Shown: in pieces, positions 7,633-17,700 of the stretch
How positions within the stretch are numbered: the stretch's first letter is position 1
How the letters are laid out: each line of letters starts with the position of its first letter
Assembly (NCBI GenBank): GCA_003246455.1
Contig: QKAF01000122.1
Coordinates: 1-36,957, forward strand
Length of the DNA: 36,957 nt
Source: Bacteroidota bacterium
GTDB taxonomy: Bacteria; Bacteroidota; Ignavibacteria; SZUA-365
Direction of reading: 5' to 3'
Made by a program: the position numbers and the translations under genes
The notes under the pieces: model-generated
What the model was told of the DNA's origin: nothing
What the model saw: only the letters and a program-made list of their open reading frames with translations
The model's database searches: none

Positions 7633-7669
7633 TCGAGGCCTTTGTTAAAAGTAAAACGCACCTTATACT

Positions 7670-7675
7670 ATTATA
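7670..7675 (-). promoter_or_regulatory. Candidate -10 box for the T9SS cargo gene
   Basis: On the - strand the sequence is a perfect TATAAT in a short AT-rich island (7641-7680) that stands out from the GC-rich surroundings. It would start transcription about 30 bases upstream of the ATG at 7632. No good -35 box is visible at the expected distance. AAAGG nine bases upstream of the ATG could serve as ribosome-binding site. Confidence 0.35.
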
Positions 7676-7720
7676 TTAATGCAGCAGGAATGCGTGCGGC
7701 ATCGGGGTTTATCGCATCGG

Positions 7721-7742
7721 CCATGGATCGTGGGATCCATGG
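7721..7742. repeat. Perfect inverted repeat (9-bp arms, 4-base spacer)
   Basis: CCATGGATC at 7721-7729 and GATCCATGG at 7734-7742, with spacer GTGG. It lies about 46 bases upstream of the candidate -10 box of the cargo gene. The symmetry suits a dimeric regulator, and there is no U-run to suggest a terminator. Function is not shown. Confidence 0.5.
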
Positions 7743-8000
7743 GTCGCGAAGTGATCTGTCCGGGGAGAAGGAGACCGGAATGGTATGTCTGAGATGCGTC
7801 CGCCGGGTGGTTGGCAGTGGGAATATTTTCCCATGACAAATATACACCCCCGCAACGAACCACGAAAGAGCTTTTACGGAATTGTTTCTCCAGATTTCCG
7901 GGAGGAAGGGCGCATGGATCCCGCCGTCACGCAGGAGTATTCTCCCGCCTGGCACAGGAAGCACGGCACATTCGCGGAGCGGGGCCGGGATGCATCAAAA

Positions 8001-8031
8001 AAAACGTCCACCCGCATGGGGTGGACGTTTT
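8001..8031 (-). terminator. Rho-independent terminator of pepD
   Basis: A perfect 13-bp stem (AAAACGTCCACCC at 8001-8013 with GGGTGGACGTTTT at 8019-8031) and a 5-base loop. On the - strand it is followed by a run of eight T residues, the standard form of an intrinsic terminator. It lies 55 bases past the pepD stop. Confidence 0.9.
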
Positions 8032-8053
8032 CGCAGACAATTCGATTGTGGTT

Positions 8054-8081
8054 TTCTGTCGCGCCTCTGCGACTTCGCGGG
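8054..8081 (-). repeat. Short dispersed repeat at the 3' end of pepD
   Basis: On the - strand it reads CCCGCGAAGTCGCAGAGG then CGCGACAGAA, the same GAAGTC...GAGGCGC theme as the repeat at 2957-2998. It sits between the pepD stop and its terminator, so it would be transcribed in the pepD 3' untranslated region. Confidence 0.45.
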
Positions 8082-8086
8082 CTGCC

Positions 8087-9553
8087 TTATCCGGCCTTGG
8101 CGACGTTCTCCAGGGTTTTCACCACGAGATTCCAGAACTTTTCCGTGGTGGGAATGTTGAGGCGTTCGTCGGGGCTGTGTGCGCCCTGGATGGTCGGACC
8201 GAAAGAAATCATATCCATTTTCGGGAATACCTCACCGATCAGTCCGCACTCGAGTCCGGCATGGATCGCTTTGATTTCGGGGTCCTTGCCGAAGAGTTCG
8301 TTGTGCGTCTGACGGACGAACTTCAGGGCGCGGGAGTCCATGTTCGGCTTCCATCCCGGATAACCGTCGCCCATGACGATTTCATAGTTGGCGAGACGGA
8401 AGACCGACTGCACCATGGCGACCAGGTCGAACTTCTCGGATTCGACCGAGCTGCGCTGGCTCGTCCCGACCACCATCCTGTTCGCATCGATCGTGACCGT
8501 GGCGAGGTTGGTGGAGCTTTCCACGAGGCCTTCGATGTCGGCGCTCATTTTCATGACGCCGTGCGGAAGGGCCATCAGCAGATCCAGGAAGGTGGCGAAC
8601 TGATCGTCGGCCATGACCTGGCCGTTTCCTTCGGTGCGCTTCGCGAGCACCTTGAGATCGGGTTCGACGGTCTTGATTTCATTGAGGAAGGTCTCGGTGA
8701 AACCGGCCATCTTCGCGATGATCGCGTCGGCATCCGTTTTCGGGACGTAGACCGTCACTTCCGCTTCGCGGGGAATCGCGTTGCGCTTGCTGCCGCCGAT
8801 CATGCTGGAGAAGGCGATGGAGGGGAACTCCTTGCGAAGGTCGGCGAGAACGCGCGTGAGGAACTTGATGGCATTACCGCGGCCGGTGGCGATATCGAGG
8901 CCGGAATGTCCGCCCTTGAGCCCGCTGACCATGATTTCCAGCGCTTCATGCGTTGCAGGAGCGGCACTCATGTTCATCGTGAGCACGCCTGCGGTATCCA
9001 TGCCGCCCGCGCAGCCGACGTACAGTGCGCCGTCTTCCTCGGAATCGAGGTTGAGCATGATTTCCGACTTCAGGAAGCCGGGCTTGAGTCCCTTGGCGCC
9101 CGTGAGCCCCGTTTCTTCATCCACGGTGAAAATGAATTCCATCGGAGGATGGACGAGATCCTTCGACTCGAGCACCGCGAGTCCGGCTGCAACGCCGATG
9201 CCGTTATCCGCGCCGAGAGTCGTCCCCTTCGCGGTGACCCATTCGCCGTCCACATACGCGGCGATCGGATCGTTGTCGAAGTCGAACTGCGTGTCCTTGT
9301 TCTTTTCGCAGACCATGTCGACGTGTCCCTGGATCAGCACCATCGGGGCATTTTCATGTCCCGGGGTCGCCGGCTTGCGCACGACGATGTTGCCGGTTTC
9401 GTCCTGCTCATACGTATAGCCCAGATCGGTGATCAGCTGCTTGAGATAGGCGAGGACTTTCTCTTCCTTCTTTGAGGGACGCGGGACCTGGGTCAGTCCA
9501 TAAAAGTGTTTCCAGAGAATTTTCGGTTCAAGTTCGTTCACGGGCGTAGGCAC
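8087..9553 (-). CDS. pepD: Aminoacyl-histidine dipeptidase (peptidase D, M20C)
   Basis: A 488-residue cytosolic zinc dipeptidase that splits Xaa-His and other dipeptides. The M20 metal-binding set is complete: 'LIQGHVDMVCEK' (His ligand and Asp), 'TTLGADNGIG' (bridging Asp), 'TVDEETGLTGAKGL' (catalytic Glu and ligand) and the C-terminal 'HAGLECGLIG' and 'GAHSPDERL' with the last His. I chose the GTG at 9553 because AGGAGA (9561-9566) sits seven bases upstream and the length then fits the family (about 485). An ATG at 9598 in the same frame would add 15 residues unlike the family's usual start. A strong terminator follows at 8001-8031. It is transcribed away from the TPR gene at 9755. Confidence 0.93.
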   Translation of the reverse strand: MPTPVNELEPKILWKHFYGLTQVPRPSKKEEKVLAYLKQLITDLGYTYEQDETGNIVVRKPATPGHENAPMVLIQGHVDMVCEKNKDTQFDFDNDPIAAYVDGEWVTAKGTTLGADNGIGVAAGLAVLESKDLVHPPMEFIFTVDEETGLTGAKGLKPGFLKSEIMLNLDSEEDGALYVGCAGGMDTAGVLTMNMSAAPATHEALEIMVSGLKGGHSGLDIATGRGNAIKFLTRVLADLRKEFPSIAFSSMIGGSKRNAIPREAEVTVYVPKTDADAIIAKMAGFTETFLNEIKTVEPDLKVLAKRTEGNGQVMADDQFATFLDLLMALPHGVMKMSADIEGLVESSTNLATVTIDANRMVVGTSQRSSVESEKFDLVAMVQSVFRLANYEIVMGDGYPGWKPNMDSRALKFVRQTHNELFGKDPEIKAIHAGLECGLIGEVFPKMDMISFGPTIQGAHSPDERLNIPTTEKFWNLVVKTLENVAKAG

Positions 9554-9625
9554 TATGGTATCTCCTGTTATGTGAATCGGAGGAATCGATTGTATCATAA
9601 TAAGTAACTAAAGATTTCGATGCGG

Positions 9626-9697
9626 GGCAAGGCAATTGACGCGCTTCGCGCGTCGCGGTAGGCAGGAGGCTGTTCGTCGCAGACGCATTGCCTTGCC
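9626..9697. repeat. Nested inverted repeats between pepD and the TPR gene
   Basis: An outer pair of 11-bp arms (GGCAAGGCAAT at 9626-9636 and ATTGCCTTGCC at 9687-9697) encloses a tight hairpin (GACGCGC at 9638-9644 pairing with GCGCGTC at 9648-9654, loop TTC). It lies in the 201-base divergent region and could be a regulator-binding site or a structured leader element for either gene. There is no U-run typical of a terminator. Confidence 0.5.
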
Positions 9698-9754
9698 TCT
9701 CCTGCGGCAAATCGATAAGTTCCATCTTTACATTCAAAATCATCATCAGGGCTT

Positions 9755-12700
9755 ATGCGTAATCGTCTGTTCGCACTCCTTCTGCTTCTGTTCATCATAT
9801 CGATCGGACCGCGTGCTGCCGCGCAGGGCACCCCGGAGGGGGACGAGTTCAAACTTGCCGTGCAGCTGTACAACGGCGGCCTTTTCGAGCAGGCGGAAGA
9901 CCAGTTCCGCAGTTTCATCGATCGCTTTCCGAGCACCGCCAGTGCGGTCGAGGCGCGCTTCTATCTGGGGCTCCTCCTGAAACGCGCGAAAAAATACGGT
10001 GAAGCGAAGAGCACCTTCCTGGATTTCGCCCTGCGTTATCCCGACAACCCGAAGGCGCCGGATGCATGGTGGAACCTCGGTGAGATTTACGCCGCGGAGC
10101 ACAATTACCCGGAAGCGGGTCAGGCGTTTGCGAAACTGAAGGCATTTCATCCGAAAAGCGCGAAAGCGCCCCAGGCGCTGCTCGCCGCCAGCGGGTATTT
10201 CCTCAAGGCGGGGGATTTCGAAAACGCGCGTACCGTGCTCAACGCCATTCTGCTCGAGTACCCGCGCGCCGAGGTGCGCATCGACGCGCAGTTCGCGCTC
10301 GGGCAGCTCTATCTGGCGACCGGCGAGGCCGAGCGCGCGCTCAGGGAATTCTCCCGTCTGCTGACCGAAACCGTGTCGGCGGAAATGCGTCCGCGTATCA
10401 TCGTCGCGATCGGCGAAGCGCAGACGCAGCTGGGAAACCGGACCGAGGCGGAAGCGCGGTTCCGGGAAGCGATCAGCACCTACCCGAAGAGTGCCGCGGT
10501 GTTCGAGGCGCAGGTGAAGCTGGGAGACATGCTTCGGACGTTCCGCGACTACAGCGGCGCGCGCGCGCAATACGAGGCGGTCACAGGCAATACGGCTGCG
10601 CCGGCGGACATGCGTCAACGGGCCTATATCGGGCTGGCGGAAACCGCCATGGCCGGCGGCGATGCCCGCTCGGCGGCGGATTCGTACGCACGCCTGCTGA
10701 AGGATTACGGGAGCGAGAGCGTGGAACCGGATACGTACCGGCGGGCCGCGGCCGCAGCGCGCCGTGCCGGCGATTATGCACAGGCCGAATCCTGGCTCAG
10801 CGGGCTGTACGCCGATTCCCTGATCGCGTATGACCGCCGGGTGCTTCTCGTGGACATGGCGGAGACGGCGTACGAGGGAAAGAACTTCACCGCCGCGGTC
10901 GGACGTTACCGGCAGTATCTCCAGCGCTATCCGTCGGATGTCGGCGCGCCGTTCGCACAGCTTCGCATCGCGCAGATCGAAGAGACGCAGTTCGGCAGCC
11001 TCGCTGTCGCGCTCGAACAGTACGCTTCGGTGATCGAGCGATACGGACTGACCCGTGTCGCGGACGAAGCGCAGTTCGGCCGCGCCCGCACGCTGGAAAA
11101 ACAGGAGAAGGGGAAGGAAGCCGCCGAGGCATATCGCCAGGTTCTGCTCCAGTACCCGGCCTCGGAACTGAAAGACAAGGCGCGCGAACGCGCGACGGCT
11201 CTCGAGCAGCTCGCCGGCGGTGACGCCGCCCGGGCGGTCGAGCAGCTGGCCGCGGTCATCGCCTCCATGCACGATCAGCCCGGGTCCGCTTCCGTCGATG
11301 TCCTTCTCGGCCGGGTGTATTTGGAAAACATCAGGGATTTCGTCCGGGCGAAACAGTATTATTCCGCGGCTCTGCGGAAGGGTGCGAGCGGAGATGATGC
11401 CGAAGAAGCAGGTTTCGGGGCGGCGCTGGCCGCTGTTCGCCTGGCCCAGCGCGGTGACGGCACCGTGGCAGACGCCGAGCAGCAGTGCGGCGCGTTCTTC
11501 ACCGCGAATGCCGGCAGTCCCCGCCGTGACGATCTCGCCTGGGCTCTGTTTCAGCTGAAATCCTCGTCGGGAAAACCGACGGACATGCTCGACGCCGCGA
11601 CGGCGTTTCTCGCGCACAATCCCGCCTCACACCGGGAAGAAGTGCTTGTCGCGTACGGCGAGGCCATGCTGACCCTGGGCCGTGCCGCGGAGGCAGAGAA
11701 GGAATTCACCCGCGTCGCCGAGACCGCCGGAGCCACTCCCGCCGGTGCGGAAGCCTGGTACGGGCGCGCGCGTGCACGCAGCGACCAGCGGAAGTACGAC
11801 GAAGCAATCGCCGATCTGCAGTCATACGAAAGCAAAGCGCCGAACGGCAGGCACATCGCCGATGCGCTCCTGCTGCACGGCCAGCTGCTCGTGCGTGTCG
11901 GACAGTACGATGAAGCGGTGCGCCGCTTCGATCGCCTCATCACGGACTTCATTTACAGCGCGCTTGCGGATTCGGCGCGCATCGCCGCGGTCCGCGCGCT
12001 CGTCGAAGGCGGATCCCTGCAGCCGGCGCTGGCGCGTGCATCGCGCTATCTCGAACGCGTGGAGGACAATCCCTTCCTCGGGGATCCGGCGAGGCAGGAA
12101 TTCCTCTTCAGCTATGCACAAACGCTCGCCCTCGCACGCCAGCGCCCCGAGGCGAAGCGGGCGCTCATCCGTTATGCCGCATCGTATCCCGATGGAGCGC
12201 ATATCGGGGAGGTGTATTTCGCACTTGGCCAGATGTACAAGGACGAAGGCAAGATCGACCTCGCCACCGCGTATCTCCAGCAGGCAGGATCGATGAAGCA
12301 GGGCGCAGCTGCCCTGCGCGACGCTGCGGACCTTCTGCTCAACAACGGGAAGTATGAGCGGGCCATCCAGACGTACGAACAGCTGCAGCAGCAGGCGGCG
12401 AATCCCGTTGAGCAGCAGTATGCGCAGTCGCGGATCGTCGTGGCGCGCTACCGTTCCGGGGCGCTCGAGGAGGCCCAGAGTGGCGCCGCCGCGTTCAAAG
12501 CCACGTGGCCGCAGGCGCAGCCGGTGTTCGACGAGTTCGAACTCGAGCGCGGGAAACACTTTTTCCGCAAGGGCGACTACCGGCAGGCGCGGGATATCTT
12601 CGACGATGTCGAGGATTCGGATGCAAAACCGATCAGTGCATTCGCGATGTACTGGGATGCACGCTGTCTCGAAGCGCAAAGCAAAAATGCGGATGCCATG

Positions 12701-13363
12701 GAGCGTTTCAACGAGGTCGTCAAGGATCACCCCGGCACCGAGGCGGCGCTCGAATCGATGATGTCTCTCGGACGCATGCGGATGCGGGCGGAAAAATACC
12801 AGGAGGCCGCGATGCAGTTCAAGGCCGTCGTGGATCTCGGGGATATTCCGGAGACACAGCTGAAGGAAGCCCTCAACGCGCTTATTCGCTGCTATGAACA
12901 GCTCGACATGTACGATGTTGCGGCGGAAATGACGCGCCGCTTCATCGAGACCTGGCCGAGCGACCCGACGGTGTTCCGCAAGCGCGTGAATCTCGGGTAT
13001 GACTATTATAAACTCCGGTATTTTGATCAGGCGATCACGCATTTCGAAAGTCTGCTGGCGGAAGCCCCCGCGGATGACCAGGCGGAACTCCGGTATTATA
13101 TCGGGGAATGCACGTACTACAAGGGCGACTTCACGCAGGCTGCGCTGGAATTTCTCAAGGTCCCATTCCTCGTTGTCGGAAAGACGGAGATCAACTGGGA
13201 GGGTGCATCGTACTACATGGCGGGCAAATCGTATGAAGCACTCTCGAAATTCGACCTTGCTCTCGGCATGTATCAGAAAATCATCGATACTCCGGGTATC
13301 GATGCCCGCGAAAAAGCCCAGGCTCAGAAAGAAATCGATCGGGTCAAGGCCCTGATTAAATAA
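9755..13363 (+). CDS. Large periplasmic tetratricopeptide-repeat protein
   Basis: A 1202-residue exported protein made almost wholly of TPR helices. The signal peptide is residues 1-23 (MRNRLFALLLLLFIISIG followed by PRAAAQ, cleavage after AAA). From residue 30 on, the pattern 'A..F..F...YP.S..A..A.f.LG......g.Y..A' recurs throughout, for example 'EAKSTFLDFALRYPDNP', 'RYRQYLQRYPSDVGAPFAQ' and 'FNEVVKDHPGTEAALES'. Repeats of this YbgF/BamD-like type mediate protein contacts in the periplasm. Similar long TPR proteins are common in this part of the bacterial tree. The next gene starts 30 bases later. The partner is unknown; a role in envelope assembly or division is inference. Confidence 0.85.
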   Translation: MRNRLFALLLLLFIISIGPRAAAQGTPEGDEFKLAVQLYNGGLFEQAEDQFRSFIDRFPSTASAVEARFYLGLLLKRAKKYGEAKSTFLDFALRYPDNPKAPDAWWNLGEIYAAEHNYPEAGQAFAKLKAFHPKSAKAPQALLAASGYFLKAGDFENARTVLNAILLEYPRAEVRIDAQFALGQLYLATGEAERALREFSRLLTETVSAEMRPRIIVAIGEAQTQLGNRTEAEARFREAISTYPKSAAVFEAQVKLGDMLRTFRDYSGARAQYEAVTGNTAAPADMRQRAYIGLAETAMAGGDARSAADSYARLLKDYGSESVEPDTYRRAAAAARRAGDYAQAESWLSGLYADSLIAYDRRVLLVDMAETAYEGKNFTAAVGRYRQYLQRYPSDVGAPFAQLRIAQIEETQFGSLAVALEQYASVIERYGLTRVADEAQFGRARTLEKQEKGKEAAEAYRQVLLQYPASELKDKARERATALEQLAGGDAARAVEQLAAVIASMHDQPGSASVDVLLGRVYLENIRDFVRAKQYYSAALRKGASGDDAEEAGFGAALAAVRLAQRGDGTVADAEQQCGAFFTANAGSPRRDDLAWALFQLKSSSGKPTDMLDAATAFLAHNPASHREEVLVAYGEAMLTLGRAAEAEKEFTRVAETAGATPAGAEAWYGRARARSDQRKYDEAIADLQSYESKAPNGRHIADALLLHGQLLVRVGQYDEAVRRFDRLITDFIYSALADSARIAAVRALVEGGSLQPALARASRYLERVEDNPFLGDPARQEFLFSYAQTLALARQRPEAKRALIRYAASYPDGAHIGEVYFALGQMYKDEGKIDLATAYLQQAGSMKQGAAALRDAADLLLNNGKYERAIQTYEQLQQQAANPVEQQYAQSRIVVARYRSGALEEAQSGAAAFKATWPQAQPVFDEFELERGKHFFRKGDYRQARDIFDDVEDSDAKPISAFAMYWDARCLEAQSKNADAMERFNEVVKDHPGTEAALESMMSLGRMRMRAEKYQEAAMQFKAVVDLGDIPETQLKEALNALIRCYEQLDMYDVAAEMTRRFIETWPSDPTVFRKRVNLGYDYYKLRYFDQAITHFESLLAEAPADDQAELRYYIGECTYYKGDFTQAALEFLKVPFLVVGKTEINWEGASYYMAGKSYEALSKFDLALGMYQKIIDTPGIDAREKAQAQKEIDRVKALIK

Positions 13364-13393
13364 CGGACCTCGGATTCTACACAGGCAGAAGCC

Positions 13394-14635
13394 ATGCAGG
13401 GCTTCGAATGGACATTGGAACTGCGTTTTCTGCTGGCGCTCGGACTCGGATTCCTGGTCGGCCTCGAGCGGGAAAGCAGCGGTGCGGACAGGAAAACCGG
13501 CAGAGTGTTTGCCGGGGTGCGCACCTATACCATTATCAGCATGTACGGCTTCGCCTGCGCCTGGCTGTACCGCATCGAGGTGACTGTCGCCCTTCCCGTC
13601 GGCATGTTGTCCGTTGCCGCGATCGCGCTCGTGGGCTATCTCGCGAAACTGAAGGAGGGGCGTGTCGGTTGGACGAGTGAAATAGCGGCGCTGCTGACCT
13701 TCGTTGTCGGCGTGCTGACGCTGCTCACCGACATCTGGGTCCCCATGACGCTGGGGGTCGTCAATACGATTCTTCTTTCGGAGAAAGGCGACCTCGAGAA
13801 CTTCGTCGATCGTCTCAACAAATCGGAATTTCTCGCCGTCCTGAAATTCCTCGTCGTGACGGCGATCATCCTGCCCGCGCTGCCTGACCAATCCTACACG
13901 AAGTTCAATCTCAACCCGACGCACATCTGGCAGATCGTCATCCTGGTCTCGAGCATCGGTTTCGTCGGGTATTTCCTGACGAAGAAACTCGGCAGCCGGC
14001 TGGGGCTGTGGCTCTCGGGCATCCTCGGAGGAATCGTCTCCAGCACGGCAGTGGCGATCGCCGCAGGTCGCGTCGCGCAGCGTGACGCCACACGGTCTTT
14101 CGATGCACTGCGAATGTCTCTCCTTGCGAGCAGTGTCATGTATCTGCGCATCCTCGTGCTTGTCTGGATTCTCAGTCCCGCCATCGCGGCCCTCCTCTGG
14201 TGGAAATGCCTCCTGCTTGCCGCGATCGGTATCGTCCTGACGCTCGGGCGCAGCGATGCTGCAGAGAGAGCCACCGCCGAGGAACATATGGCGTCGCTCG
14301 AAAACCCGTTTGAGCTCAAGCCGGCGTTCATTTTCGCGGCGGTATTCATCCTTCTCACCATGGCGACGGCGCTCGCAAAACAGTTCTTCGGAAGCGCGGG
14401 CGTACTCGCCCTTTCCTTCGTCGTGGGCGTGGTCGATATCGATCCCTACATCCTTTCGCTCGTGCACGACAGTTCACAGGGCGCGCTGGTCGTCATGGCC
14501 GTCATCGTTGCGATGATGAGCAACACACTCGCGAAAGGCGGATACTTTACCGTGCTCGCGCGCAGCCGCAGACGGGACACGATCGTGCGATACGGTGTCT
14601 GGGCTCTGCTGCACCTCCCGCTCCTGCTGATTTGA
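13394..14635 (+). CDS. MgtC/SapB-DUF4010 family membrane protein
   Basis: A 413-residue inner-membrane protein with about ten to twelve hydrophobic segments. The N-terminal part, with 'LALGLGFLVGLERE', 'GVRTYTIIS' and 'EIAALLTFVVGVLTL', matches the MgtC/SapB transmembrane domain. The C-terminal half ('GIVSSTAVAIAAGR', 'SFVVGVVDIDPYILSL', 'SNTLAKGGYFTVL') matches DUF4010. Proteins with this two-part layout are widespread, and transport or sensing of ions is suspected but not established. It follows the TPR gene by 30 bases and may share its transcript. The family call is secure; the function is open. Confidence 0.85.
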   Translation: MQGFEWTLELRFLLALGLGFLVGLERESSGADRKTGRVFAGVRTYTIISMYGFACAWLYRIEVTVALPVGMLSVAAIALVGYLAKLKEGRVGWTSEIAALLTFVVGVLTLLTDIWVPMTLGVVNTILLSEKGDLENFVDRLNKSEFLAVLKFLVVTAIILPALPDQSYTKFNLNPTHIWQIVILVSSIGFVGYFLTKKLGSRLGLWLSGILGGIVSSTAVAIAAGRVAQRDATRSFDALRMSLLASSVMYLRILVLVWILSPAIAALLWWKCLLLAAIGIVLTLGRSDAAERATAEEHMASLENPFELKPAFIFAAVFILLTMATALAKQFFGSAGVLALSFVVGVVDIDPYILSLVHDSSQGALVVMAVIVAMMSNTLAKGGYFTVLARSRRRDTIVRYGVWALLHLPLLLI

Positions 14636-14734
14636 CATCGGACCGGATTGCCTTTTACGCATTTTTTTCGGAACATGTCCTGCACATTCTTCCGCCGCCG
14701 CCGTAACCAGCTTCGTTTCTCCTCAGGAGGTTGC

Positions 14735-17700
14735 ATGAGAACGGGTAAAACCCTGCTCCTGCTGTTCGTGCTTTCCATGACATGGATGACAGGGGTTCCG
14801 ACGGGCGCGAAGGCCCAGCAGCGCACACTGGGACCAGTACTGCGCATATATACCGATCCTTTCCTGTTCGACACCGTACGCTGCCGCGTCCGCCGCTGCG
14901 TCCCGCTGACGTTCCACAACATCGGCGATACCACGCTCGTCGTGCACAATCACGATGTGGTGCGGCGACCGTTCTTCGTGCGCATCGATACGCCGCTCGT
15001 CCTTCAGCCGGGGGAAATGAAAACCTTCGATCTCTGCTACAATCCTTCGCAGTATACGGTCGACAGCCAGCAGGTCTTCATCCGCGCGGATACACGGCTC
15101 CCGCTGTCCATCGCCATGGTGCATGACGTGAGCGCCAGCATGTTCACCACCATGCCGGGAGGGAAGCGGCGCTACGAGGCGGCGCATGATGCGAGCGTGG
15201 AATTCATCGGGAATCTGCTCGATACGCTGGGCATCGAGGATGAAGGGGCGGTGTTCACCTACGACGACAACGAGCATTTCGCGATCGTGCAGACGTGGAC
15301 GAAGGATACGGCCGCGCTGCGCGCCGCGATTCCCAGCGTGGTGCTCGGAACCGCAACGTGCACGTACGACGCCATATCCCGCACCATCGACTCCCTGGCA
15401 GCACGCAAGAAGAAACGGATTCTGATCATGGTGACCGACGGCGAGGACAGCGGTGTGCCCACCTGCGGCATCGCTTCCCCGGCATCCGTGATCAAGAAGG
15501 CGAATGACAACGAGGTGCGGATCTATGCGATCACCATCGGGAATATCGATCGCGCGCCGCTGATACAGATCGCGAAATCGACCGGGGGAAAAGAGTTCAA
15601 TGCTACGCTGAGCACCGACCTGCTTGCGATCTATCGGGAAATCGCCGTGGACATGAGCAAGAACGTCGAACTGAGCATATTCATGAAAGGGGCGGCAGTC
15701 GGGCCGAAGCTCGAAATTACTCCGCCCACATGGTCGTTCGACAGCGTGCAGGTCGGCGAAACCGCCTGCGAAGCGGTGCTGATCCGCAACGCGGGCAACG
15801 CCTGGCTGCATGCCGACTCCGTCCGGAAGCTGTTCCAGTCTCCGTACTCTCTGCAGGACTTCACGGTCGACTCCATCGCGCCGTTCCAGACGGTTCCGGC
15901 ACGGGTGTGCTTCACCCCGCTGCTGCCCCTGCACTATCAGACGCCGATGCCGTATTTCCCGTCGCCGTGCGAATTCAATTCCGACACGCTGTTCGGAGCC
16001 GGGACCAGCTACCTCCTGCCGCGCATTCCGAAGAAAAAACCGCTGCTCGAAGTGCGCATGCCGCAGTTCGACACCACGTTCTGTCAGACCACCGAATGTA
16101 CCGCCCTCGAACTGCACAATTCCGGTGATACCGCCGTGACCGTGCAGTCCCTGGATTTCATACCGCCGCCGTTCACCGGCAGCGAGGCGGTCCCGTTCAC
16201 GATACAGCCCGGAGAGACGAAGTCCATCACCATCTGCTACCGTCCGCCTGATGCGCCGCGTCTCGATACGCTGCGCCTGGGGTTCAGCGCCGACATGCGC
16301 GTCCCGCAGCGCATAGCGCTTTTCTTCGACGAAGGCGCGTCGATGGGCACGGAGTTCATGCCCGGGCTGACGCGTCTTACCGCCGCCTCGGCAGGGGCGA
16401 CGGACTTCGCCGGCGGTATGGAATTCAGCGCCGGATTCACGGATGCCGTGACCGTTGTGGGTTTCGATACCGCCGGGGTGCTGCAATGGGACGGCACGTA
16501 TTTCACCGACAGGGATTCCCTCCGCGCGGCCCTGCCCGATTCGGTGAAAAGCCAGATTTCCTGTCCCTACGATGCGGTCGATCGGCTTCTTACCGATTAT
16601 GACGGACTGCATGCACCGCCGCAAACCGTCGTGCTCTTCACCGCGGGTGAGGACGGCGGAGCGCTCTGCGGCCCCGTCACTTCAGCCGAACTCGCTTCGC
16701 ATGCCCTTTCCATGGGAGTGCGCATCCATTGCGTGCAGCTGGGCGATGCCGATTCCACCGCGCTCGTGCAGCTCGCCGCGAGCACGGGCGGACGCTACCT
16801 GCGGCCGCAGTCCCTGCTCGACCTGATTCTCGAACTGCGTGATCTGGAAGAAGAGTTCTCGAGAAACGTGCGCTTCGAGCACACCGCCATCGCGCGCGGT
16901 GTGACCCCGATCATCCAGGTCGACCGGGATACGATCGACTGCGGGGTGTATTATACGAGGGATCTCACCGCTCCGAGAATCGGGTATGTGGTGATACGCA
17001 ATATTGGTGACGCGCCGCTCCTTCTTCTCGAAAGTCCCGGTTTCGGACCGGATTTCGAATCCACTAAGCTCTACGGTCCGGGTTTCACGGGGGGGATCCC
17101 GGATGACAGCATGATTGTCTGGCCCGGGGAGCAGCGGAAATGGGGCGCGAATTTCCTCGCGCGTGCCGCAGGTTTCTATACCGACACCCTGGTTCTCCTT
17201 CATAACGCGTGTATGCAGCCGGCACTGGAAATTCCGGTTCGCGGACGCATCATACCTGTGCCGGATTTTGCATGGGAGTTTCCCGGGTCGGTGGAGATCC
17301 CCGGACAGCTGGACCTCGATACGGTTTCCTGCGGTGGTGTAAACTGTCGGGACATCATGCTCCGCAACACGGGAAGCGGCCCGAGCCAAGTTCGCATGAC
17401 GGTCGGTCCCACCCCGCCGTTCACCGCGGCATCGCCGGGACCCTTCACGGTCGCCGCCGGTGGCTCATTCGCGCTGAACATCTGTTATCAACCGGATCAG
17501 GCCGGTCAGGATCGACAGCAGCTGCAGTTCGAATTCGATGAGAAACCGCCGTTGAGTACCAGCTTCGTGCTCGCATCCGACCGTTCGACCTTTGAAGCGC
17601 GGGCGGAAGGAACCGATTTCTGGTACATGGTCCGCTATGCCCTGGCTTCCTATGCAGCCGGTGTTCACGGCGACGTCCCTGACGACGACGAGACCAGCGT

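Larger units (their letters stand above)
7633..8086. other. Intergenic region with regulatory elements but no gene
   Basis: This 454-base gap lies between two - strand genes. It holds, from left to right, an AT-rich promoter-like stretch for the cargo gene (7641-7680), a 9-bp perfect inverted repeat (7721-7742), about 250 bases with nothing recognisable, the terminator of pepD (8001-8031) and a short dispersed repeat (8054-8081). The open frames here have no signal peptide, domain or sensible composition. Confidence 0.6.

Noticed and set aside
11822-14467. 881-codon open frame on the - strand.
   Set aside because: It spans parts of two well-supported + strand genes (TPR protein and DUF4010 protein) and has the Arg/Glu/His-rich composition of an antisense shadow.
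14723-16624. 633-codon open frame antisense to the VWA cargo, and a similar 623-codon frame antisense to the TPR gene (9746-11617).
   Set aside because: Both are shadows of + strand genes that have signal peptides and clear domains.
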